Assembly: GCA_033762055.1 (NCBI GenBank) | Contig: JANRLZ010000196.1 | Span: 1-7,862, forward strand | Source of the DNA: M3007 sp033762055 | Lineage (GTDB): Bacteria > Bacteroidota > Bacteroidia > Chitinophagales > Saprospiraceae | Direction: 5' to 3' | Length of the DNA stretch: 7,862 nucleotides | Program-made: the position numbers and the translations under genes | Shown here: piece after piece, positions 1-5,066 of the stretch | Numbering within the stretch: position 1 is the first letter of the stretch | Layout: each line of letters begins with the position of its first letter | The notes under the pieces: generated by a model | Told to the model about the DNA's origin: nothing | Databases searched by the model: none | The model's input: the letters and a program-made list of their open reading frames with translations, nothing else

Positions 1-507
1 CTGGCAATCGGACTGATGCGCAGAAAAAAGGCAACCAACGAATGGAAAGCCGAAGAACGATACGAGGAAAGCGGCCAATGGATTGACAAACGCCCGGGCG
101 AGCGCGGCGCTTACGGCTCGCTCGACGATGAAATGGAAGCCAACCGGCAATACATTGCCCTGCAAGGTAAAATCACTGCATTAGCAGATCTGGCACAAAC
201 TTTTTGTTTCTCTCATCTGGAGAATTACGCCAGTCGCAGCGATACTGCACTGAAAAAGCATCGCGACACCTGCAAATCGGCGGCTTCCTGGCTGTTTGAG
301 TATGCCGGAATGTTACAAAAAGAACGCGAAACGCGCCTCGAAGAAGACAATCCGGAAAACACCGGCCTCCTTGCAGACTTGCGAAAAAAAACCCTGGGCC
401 ACCTGTATACCGATTTCCCACAACTGCTCGAACTTGATCTGGAAAAAATCAGGCTACTTGATCATGCTGCAGGGATATTTGCACGGCGCATTTTGAATAG
501 CGCCTGA
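1..507 (+). CDS. Unrecognised, probably membrane-anchored protein, 5'-truncated by window edge
   Basis: I do not recognise the family. The frame is open to the first base of the window: codons before the ATG at 16 read L-A-I-G-L, directly followed by M-R-R-K-K. A hydrophobic run ending in a basic cluster looks like the end of a transmembrane helix with its cytoplasmic anchor, so the gene probably starts upstream and the ATG at 16 is internal. If that ATG were the start, the protein would be 163 residues. The visible part is charged and mostly helical in character, with many Glu, Lys, Arg and Leu residues. It has a WIDKRPGERGAYGSLDDE segment near residues 22-39 (counted from the ATG) and two Cys near residues 49 and 71. 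It ends in tandem stops TGA TAA. The next gene is 235 bases away behind its own promoter-like motif, so co-transcription with rpoD is not required. The coding call is good; the function is unknown. Confidence 0.7.
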   Translation: MAIGLMRRKKATNEWKAEERYEESGQWIDKRPGERGAYGSLDDEMEANRQYIALQGKITALADLAQTFCFSHLENYASRSDTALKKHRDTCKSAASWLFEYAGMLQKERETRLEEDNPENTGLLADLRKKTLGHLYTDFPQLLELDLEKIRLLDHAAGIFARRILNSA

Positions 508-663
508 TAATTGCCCAATTTTTCGAAGGCGACCGGTTTGCCTCGGGCTTTCAAAATAATATTTTAAGTTCGGATGTGCCTATGAAATCGAACAAAATAT
601 ATTGGAAGGCGTTTTAAATAGCATTTCCTAAAAATTTTTTCCCTCAAAATATTCCATCAAAAG

Positions 664-682
664 CGCATTTGAAAAAAATGCG
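664..682. promoter_or_regulatory. Perfect 7-bp inverted repeat upstream of rpoD
   Basis: CGCATTT (664-670) and AAATGCG (676-682) are exact reverse complements separated by GAAAA. The structure lies 21 bases upstream of the TAnnTTTG box for rpoD, overlapping where the -33 contact of that promoter would fall. It could be an operator-like site, or a weak terminator for upstream transcription. No T-run follows it, which argues against an efficient intrinsic terminator. The role is inferred only from position. Confidence 0.4.
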
Positions 683-703
683 GCGTAATCGGGTGGAAAA
701 ATT

Positions 704-711
704 TAACTTTG
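704..711 (+). promoter_or_regulatory. Candidate Bacteroidota -7 promoter box for rpoD
   Basis: TAACTTTG matches the Bacteroidota primary-sigma -7 consensus TAnnTTTG exactly. It lies 31 bases before the rpoD ATG, which would give a leader of roughly 20-25 bases. The -33 TTTG element is not at the usual spacing of about 19 bases; the nearest TTTG is at 668-671, much too far away. The assignment therefore rests on the -7 box and its position. The whole spacer 508-742 is AT-rich and contains no other feature I can support. Confidence 0.45.
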
Positions 712-742
712 CGGCGAAAAATAATTCAGCAGCACCAATTAC

Positions 743-1612
743 ATGAGGCAGTTAAAGATAACGAAGTCCATTACAAACCGGGAAAGCCAGTCGCTTGAAA
801 AATATTTGCAGGAAATTGGCAAAGTGGATCTTCTGACCCCCGAAGAAGAAGTAGATCTCGCCAAACGCATCAAACAAGGCGACCAAATCGCCCTCGAAAA
901 ACTCACCAAAGCCAACCTTCGCTTTGTGGTGTCGGTGGCTAAACAATATCAGAATCAGGGACTTAGCCTCTCCGACCTGATCAACGAAGGCAACCTCGGC
1001 CTGATCAAGGCCGCCCAGCGTTTCGATGAAACCCGCGGCTTCAAGTTTATCTCTTACGCCGTTTGGTGGATTCGTCAAAGCATCCTTCAGGCGCTTGCCG
1101 AGCAAAGTCGTATTGTACGCCTCCCCCTTAACAAGGTCGGATCCCTCAATAAAATCAACAAGGCTTTCAGCGAACTGGAACAGCAATACGAACGCGAACC
1201 CAGTGCGGAAGAACTGGCTGAAATGCTCGAAATCACGACAGATGAAGTGGAAACCACGCTTGGAGTCGCCGCGCGCCACGTTTCCATGGACGCGCCCTTT
1301 GTGGAAGGAGAAGACAATTCGCTCCTTGATGTGCTGGAAAACAATACCATGCCCGGCACCGACTCCCACCTGGATTATGCCGACTCCCTGCGCCGAGAGA
1401 TCGAACGCTCGCTCGGCACCCTGACCGACCGCCAGGCCGACGTAATCAAACTCTACTTCGGTATCGGCGTAGAGCACCCGCTCTCGCTGGAGGATATCGG
1501 CGACAAATTTGGCCTTACCCGCGAACGTGTGCGACAAATCAAAGACAAAGCAATCAACAAACTGCGCGCTACCAGCCGCAGCAAATTGCTCAAAACCTAC
1601 CTCGGCGCTTAA
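743..1612 (+). CDS. rpoD: RNA polymerase primary sigma factor (RpoD/SigA, sigma-70 family)
   Basis: This is the housekeeping sigma subunit that gives RNA polymerase promoter specificity. The 289 residues cover region 1.2 (about 13-45, YLQEIGKVDLLTPEEEVDLA), region 2 (about 50-120, with NLRFVVSVAKQY, DLINEGNLGLIKAAQRFD and the -7-reading helix FISYAVWWIRQSI), region 3 (about 130-205) and region 4 (about 222-285). The region 4.2 helix-turn-helix LEDIGDKFGLTRERVRQI sits near 249-266. Region 1.1 and the large non-conserved insert of proteobacterial RpoD are absent, as is normal for the short primary sigma of Bacteroidota. The start MRQLKITKSI is the usual N-terminus in that phylum, so the ATG at 743 is secure even though no Shine-Dalgarno precedes it. 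It ends with TAA. No terminator is visible before ffh, 104 bases downstream, so read-through into ffh is possible. Confidence 0.97.
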   Translation: MRQLKITKSITNRESQSLEKYLQEIGKVDLLTPEEEVDLAKRIKQGDQIALEKLTKANLRFVVSVAKQYQNQGLSLSDLINEGNLGLIKAAQRFDETRGFKFISYAVWWIRQSILQALAEQSRIVRLPLNKVGSLNKINKAFSELEQQYEREPSAEELAEMLEITTDEVETTLGVAARHVSMDAPFVEGEDNSLLDVLENNTMPGTDSHLDYADSLRREIERSLGTLTDRQADVIKLYFGIGVEHPLSLEDIGDKFGLTRERVRQIKDKAINKLRATSRSKLLKTYLGA

Positions 1613-1646
1613 GGATTTTTCGATTGTTTAATAAACCTCTTTTCCA

Positions 1647-1716
1647 CCATAAGCCGTTCACCGTAAACCGTAAACCGTAGGCCGTTCACCGTCTACCGTA
1701 AACCGTCCACCATAAA
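1647..1716. repeat. Ten-unit heptanucleotide tandem repeat abutting the ffh start codon
   Basis: The stretch divides exactly into ten 7-base units: CCATAAG, CCGTTCA, CCGTAAA, CCGTAAA, CCGTAGG, CCGTTCA, CCGTCTA, CCGTAAA, CCGTCCA, CCATAAA. The eight central units all begin CCGT and vary only in the last three bases; the two outer units begin CCAT. The last unit ends at 1716 and the ffh ATG begins at 1717, so the array forms the whole translation-initiation region. It is non-coding: the ffh frame meets TAA at 1699-1701. Variable heptanucleotide arrays of this general kind occur in spacers of some bacteria with large genomes. Whether this one has a function is not visible from the sequence. Confidence 0.9.
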
Positions 1717-3084
1717 ATGTTCGAAAGTTTAAGTGATCGTTTAGAGGGTGCTTTTAAAGTATTGAGCGGAAACAACCGCATCACTGAACTCAATGTCGCA
1801 GAAAGTATCAAGGAGATTCGGCGTGCGCTGGTAGCCGCCGACGTCAACTACAAGATCGCCAAGGATTTTACCGATCGCGTCAAGGAAAAAGCACTCGGCA
1901 CAGAAAACGTCCTGAAAAGTGTGTCGCCGGGCCAGTTGATGATTAAAATTGTCAGCGACGAACTGACCGAATTGATGGGCGGGCAAAGCGTCGGCATTAA
2001 TGTTAAAGGACATCCGGGCATCGTACTGGTAGCCGGTTTGCAGGGGTCGGGTAAAACTACTTTTAGCGGCAAACTGGCCAAACACCTCAAGGAACAGCGC
2101 AAAATGCGCCCCCTGCTCGTTGCCTGCGACGTGTACCGCCCGGCGGCCATAGACCAGCTAACGGTACTGGCCGACAGCATCGGCGTAACGGTTTACAAAG
2201 AAATAGAGAATAAAAACCCCGTAGACATTGCCCAAAAGGCTGTGGCGTATGCCAAAGCCAACAGTCACGACGTCGTAATTGTGGACACCGCCGGTCGCCT
2301 TGCTGTTGATGAGGCGATGATGGAAGAAGTAGAGAACATCAAAAAAGCGCTTAATCCGACCGAAACGCTGTTTGTCGTGGATTCCATGACCGGCCAGGAT
2401 GCCGTTAATACCGCAGAAGCGTTCAACGCACGCATCAACTTCGACGGTGTGGTACTCACCAAACTCGACGGTGACACCCGCGGCGGCGCGGCGCTTTCGA
2501 TCAAAAATACCGTTGGCAAACCCATCAAATTTGTTTCCCAGGGTGAGAAACTCGATGCGCTTGATGTCTTTTACCCCGACCGTATGTCGCAGCGAATACT
2601 TGGCATGGGCGACATTGTATCGCTGGTCGAGAAGGCGCAGATGGAATTTGATGAGGAAGAAGCCAAACGCCTGGAGAAACGGATCAAACAAAACAAGTTT
2701 GATTTCAACGACTTCCTGGGGCAAATGCAAATGATTAAAAAAATGGGCGACCTCAAAAGCCTGATGTCCATGATACCCGGTATGGACAAAGCACTGAAGG
2801 ATGCCCCCATTGACGACAAGGCCCTGGTACGGGTGGAAGCCATCATTCAAAGCATGACTCCCTGGGAACGGGCCAATCCCGACGGCATCAGCCTTTCGCG
2901 AAAAAAACGCCTGGCACGGGGTTGTGGACAAAATCTTGATCAGATTAACCTGTTCATGAAAAATTTCAACCAGATGCGACAGATGATGCATCAGTTTTCC
3001 AAAACGCCGGCAGGCCGTATGGGCGCGCCACAAGGAGGCGCCATGCCTCGTCCCAAGGCAGGCATTGGTCGTTTCCGGCGGTAA
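1717..3084 (+). CDS. ffh: Signal recognition particle GTPase Ffh (SRP54)
   Basis: Ffh is the protein subunit of the signal recognition particle. It binds signal sequences of nascent membrane proteins together with 4.5S/SRP RNA, then docks with FtsY to hand the ribosome to the translocon. The 455 residues match the usual family length. The N domain is about 1-90 (start MFESLSDRLEGAF is canonical). The G domain is about 100-295, with G1 GLQGSGKTT (107-115), DVYRPAAIDQL (138-148), G3 DTAGR (190-194), G4 TKLDGD (248-253) and the VSQGEKLDALDVF closing motif (273-285). The methionine-rich M domain is about 327-430, with FLGQMQMIKKMG and the RNA-binding SRKKRLARGCG helix (394-404), where the common GSG appears as GCG. 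The tail is rich in Gly, Pro and Arg. The ATG directly follows a heptad repeat array. A strong terminator lies 17 bases after the stop. Confidence 0.98.
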   Translation: MFESLSDRLEGAFKVLSGNNRITELNVAESIKEIRRALVAADVNYKIAKDFTDRVKEKALGTENVLKSVSPGQLMIKIVSDELTELMGGQSVGINVKGHPGIVLVAGLQGSGKTTFSGKLAKHLKEQRKMRPLLVACDVYRPAAIDQLTVLADSIGVTVYKEIENKNPVDIAQKAVAYAKANSHDVVIVDTAGRLAVDEAMMEEVENIKKALNPTETLFVVDSMTGQDAVNTAEAFNARINFDGVVLTKLDGDTRGGAALSIKNTVGKPIKFVSQGEKLDALDVFYPDRMSQRILGMGDIVSLVEKAQMEFDEEEAKRLEKRIKQNKFDFNDFLGQMQMIKKMGDLKSLMSMIPGMDKALKDAPIDDKALVRVEAIIQSMTPWERANPDGISLSRKKRLARGCGQNLDQINLFMKNFNQMRQMMHQFSKTPAGRMGAPQGGAMPRPKAGIGRFRR

Positions 3085-3101
3085 ATTACCGTGTAAATTT
3101 G

Positions 3102-3153
3102 AAAAAAGCCCCTCTGTCAAAAGCGTTTACTCGCCTGACAGAGGGGCTTTTTT
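3102..3153 (+). terminator. Strong intrinsic terminator after ffh, symmetric enough to work both ways
   Basis: AAAAAAGCCCCTCTGTCA (3102-3119) and TGACAGAGGGGCTTTTTT (3136-3153) are exact reverse complements, an 18-bp stem whose core is GC-rich and whose ends are an A-run and a T-run. The 16-base loop can form a further small GCG/CGC pairing (3123-3125 with 3132-3134). The terminal T-run is right for termination of ffh on the + strand, and the A-run makes it a terminator from the other direction too. It separates the rpoD-ffh block from the beta-barrel/prmA block. Confidence 0.92.
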
Positions 3154-3228
3154 GTGTAGAAAAAGGAAAAACCGGCCAACCCTCCAGCCCCTAAATTGCG
3201 TCTTGGGATCAATCTACCTGACCTCAGT

Positions 3229-3993
3229 ATGAAAAAACATCTTACCATCGCCTTATTCCTTATTTTTTCCACCGCACTGGCTGCGCAAAAGAAAACAGAG
3301 TTTGGTTTTTTGTTCAAACTCGGGAATTATCATCTTCCTCACAACGTCACTGAATTTGGCGACTATTGGGAGGAAAGCCCTACCCTAAAAACCCAAAAAG
3401 CAGGCCTGGCCTATCATCTGGGCATCTGGGGAAGTCTGGCAGTAGGAAAACACCTTAAATTGGCAGGCGAACTACTATATCGGAACGGATGGATGGAAAA
3501 TGAGCACCTGTTGCACGCCAATTACTTTGATGGAACAACCGTACGCAGCTATCAATTTAGCCAGGAACAAAAAATGAACGAACACGCACTTACCATACCG
3601 GTGAAACTCATTGGGAAATTCAATAAAAATAGTCGCACCTCATTTTCTTTGGGCAGTGGCCTCACGCGCATTTTCACTGCACAGGTACTTGGAAAAACCG
3701 TTTATTCTGCGGATTCCCCTTTTACCGGAAACAACTATGATTTTCCATCCATGCGCATCAATAACGACGCTTACAAATGGCTGTTACAATGGAATGCCGG
3801 GGTTTATTATGCATTCAAGTCGCACACCAGCGTAGGCATTGAATACAATTTTGAAAAAACGTCGAAAAGATCATACGGCCTCTATTTTTTAACAGACATT
3901 TTGATTGATTGCAATTGCTACGGATTTCCCGTTCTTCCCATGCGAAATATGCACAGTTTTTCCGTCTCTTTGCGGCACAACATTCTGAATTAA
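3229..3993 (+). CDS. Secreted outer-membrane beta-barrel-like protein
   Basis: The ATG at 3229 was chosen because it begins a clean signal peptide: MKKHLTIALFLIFSTALAAQ has a basic start, a hydrophobic core and an ALA-type cleavage site near residues 17-20. An in-frame TTG at 3196 would add 11 residues in front of this and is less likely. The predicted protein is 254 residues. The mature part shows alternating hydrophobic/polar strands and aromatic residues typical of small Bacteroidota barrels (porin-family / OMP_b-brl type): AYHLGIWGSLAVG (61-73), HALTIPVKLIGKF (119-131), NAGVYYAFKSHTSVGIEYNF (189-208) and the last strand HSFSVSLRHNIL (242-253). There is a small Cys pair at 228 and 230. No ligand or enzymatic role can be read from it. 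It ends 5 bases before prmA, so the two are probably co-transcribed. No convincing promoter is visible in the 75 bases between the terminator and the ATG. Confidence 0.8.
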   Translation: MKKHLTIALFLIFSTALAAQKKTEFGFLFKLGNYHLPHNVTEFGDYWEESPTLKTQKAGLAYHLGIWGSLAVGKHLKLAGELLYRNGWMENEHLLHANYFDGTTVRSYQFSQEQKMNEHALTIPVKLIGKFNKNSRTSFSLGSGLTRIFTAQVLGKTVYSADSPFTGNNYDFPSMRINNDAYKWLLQWNAGVYYAFKSHTSVGIEYNFEKTSKRSYGLYFLTDILIDCNCYGFPVLPMRNMHSFSVSLRHNILN

Positions 3994-3998
3994 GCCGC

Positions 3999-4826
3999 AT
4001 GAATTATTACCAATACAGCATCCAAACCGACACCGATACAGCAGAAATGCTCATGGCGTTTCTTTCCGACGGCGACTTTGATACTTTTGAAGAAATGCCC
4101 GAGGGAATAAATGCTTACGTACCTGCAAGCGCCAGCCTGGAAGCAGCTGAATCCCTGTTGTCGGAATTGCAGGCACAATTTTCATTTACCTGGCGCCGGG
4201 CCTTTATTCCTGGTCAAAACTGGAATGAACTATGGGAAAGCAACTTCCAGCCCGTAATTGTCGGCAGTTTTTGTGCAGTAAGGGCTGATTTTCACCCACC
4301 CATACCGGATGTTCGCTGGGAACTGGTCATCAACCCTAAAATGGCTTTTGGCACCGGGCATCACGAAACCACCTGGCAATGTATTGCAGCCATTGAACAC
4401 TTGCCGCTTGTCGGCGCCAAAGTGCTGGATTATGGTTGTGGAACTGGTATTCTGGCCATTCTTGCAGCAAAACAAGGGGCTGCGGTAGTAGAAGCGGTTG
4501 ACATTGAAGAGGAGTCGTACCGAAATACCCTGGAAAATTGCGAAGCCAACAAGGTATACAACATAACAACCCGCCAGGGTACTCTTGCAGCCGTGCAGGG
4601 TCGAAATTTTGACGGCATACTCGCCAATATCAACCGGCATGTCATTCTCGAGTCTCTGCCCGATTTAGCCGGAATGATCAAACCCGGAGGCTGGCTGCTG
4701 ATTTCGGGTATTCTTCTCAGCGACGAAGCAATCGTCACCGATGCAGCAAAAGCAGCCGGTTTTATCAAAAAAACAATGGGAAGCCGCGGGAACTGGCTTT
4801 GCGGGGTATTTGAACGGATCATTTGA
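3999..4826 (+). CDS. prmA: Ribosomal protein L11 methyltransferase PrmA
   Basis: PrmA trimethylates ribosomal protein L11 in the cytoplasm using S-adenosylmethionine. The 275 residues show the family's order of motifs: a small N-terminal L11-recognition domain (about 1-65), the linker motif NWNELWESNFQPV (74-86), PKMAFGTGHHETT (113-125), SAM-binding motif I VLDYGCGTGILAI (142-154), the acidic motif VDIEEES (167-173), the ANINRHVI substrate-site motif (209-216) and the strand GWLLISGIL (231-239). The frame is open further upstream to 3909, but that part overlaps the barrel gene. The ATG at 3999, 5 bases after its stop, gives the expected N-terminus. The short N-domain is usual for Bacteroidota PrmA. 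No ordinary terminator follows; a long inverted-repeat element begins 46 bases after the stop and could slow or end transcription. Confidence 0.95.
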   Translation: MNYYQYSIQTDTDTAEMLMAFLSDGDFDTFEEMPEGINAYVPASASLEAAESLLSELQAQFSFTWRRAFIPGQNWNELWESNFQPVIVGSFCAVRADFHPPIPDVRWELVINPKMAFGTGHHETTWQCIAAIEHLPLVGAKVLDYGCGTGILAILAAKQGAAVVEAVDIEEESYRNTLENCEANKVYNITTRQGTLAAVQGRNFDGILANINRHVILESLPDLAGMIKPGGWLLISGILLSDEAIVTDAAKAAGFIKKTMGSRGNWLCGVFERII

Positions 4827-4827
4827 T

Positions 4828-4835
4828 TACTTTTG
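4828..4835 (+). promoter_or_regulatory. Possible TAnnTTTG promoter box just after prmA
   Basis: TACTTTTG is an exact match to the Bacteroidota -7 consensus, two bases after the prmA stop. TTTG motifs upstream are spaced 15 bases (4809-4812) or 26 bases (4798-4801) away, neither at the preferred distance of about 19. If real, it would drive the PKD-protein gene through a leader of over 200 bases containing the inverted-repeat element. An eight-base motif with four fixed T's can easily arise by chance in this sequence. Confidence 0.2.
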
Positions 4836-4872
4836 GGCGATTTTAAAGACTCCGGTAGTATTCGTTGAGCGA

Positions 4873-5036
4873 CTAGTGCCGCATCCGGCGAATAGCATAG
4901 CAATGAAATCGGCTATTTTTTCGACTCCTTAGGCGCGAGAAGGGCGAAATACGGGATATTTTAACCGCCGAGCAACGACAGGGGGCGGAAAAATAGACAT
5001 AGGCGTTGCTTTGTTATTCGCCGGATGCGGCACTAG
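4873..5036. mobile_element. MITE-like element with 31-bp terminal inverted repeats and CTAG ends
   Basis: The left arm, beginning CTAGTGCCGCATCC at 4873, is repeated exactly in reverse complement at the right end (5015-5036) for 22 bases. The pairing extends to 31 bases (4873-4903 with 5006-5036) with two mismatches. A second inverted pair lies inside: CTATTTTTTCG (4913-4923) and CGGAAAAATAG (4986-4996), 10 of 11 matching. No transposase frame fits in the roughly 100-base interior. Both ends read CTAG. With the element taken as GTGCCGC...GCGGCAC (4876-5033), it is flanked by TA on both sides within C-TA...TA-G, the footprint expected of IS630-family insertion into CTAG with TA duplication. 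The family assignment is inference. A self-folding transcript could also act as a terminator for prmA or as a structured leader for the next gene. Confidence 0.65.
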
Positions 5037-5066
5037 AATACCGGGGTTATTACACCACCCAATACT

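Noticed and set aside
514..550. Possible terminator after the first gene (AGGC/GCCT pairing near 526-544)
   Set aside because: The pairing is short and needs bulges, and no proper T-run follows, so I do not call it.
752..1537. 261-codon open frame on the - strand opposite rpoD
   Set aside because: It mirrors the highly conserved sigma coding sequence and has no start signal, promoter or family resemblance of its own.
1627..1637. GTTTAATAAAC palindrome between rpoD and ffh
   Set aside because: A near-palindrome with no loop cannot form a terminator hairpin and is short enough to be chance in an AT-rich stretch.
3094..3101. TAAATTTG, an exact -7 consensus match just after ffh
   Set aside because: No -33 element at suitable spacing, and a transcript from here would start inside the ffh terminator stem, so it is more likely a chance match.
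2158..3120. 320-codon open frame on the - strand opposite ffh
   Set aside because: It lies across the conserved G and M domains of ffh and its last part reads through the terminator stem. The translation has no recognisable domain, so it is a codon-bias shadow.
3196..3228. TTG-initiated N-terminal extension of the barrel protein
   Set aside because: It would place 11 non-hydrophobic residues before an otherwise perfect signal peptide beginning at the ATG at 3229.
4741..4932. Short + strand open frame overlapping the prmA 3' end and the MITE-like element
   Set aside because: It overlaps prmA in another frame and runs into the inverted repeat; no protein character or start context supports it.
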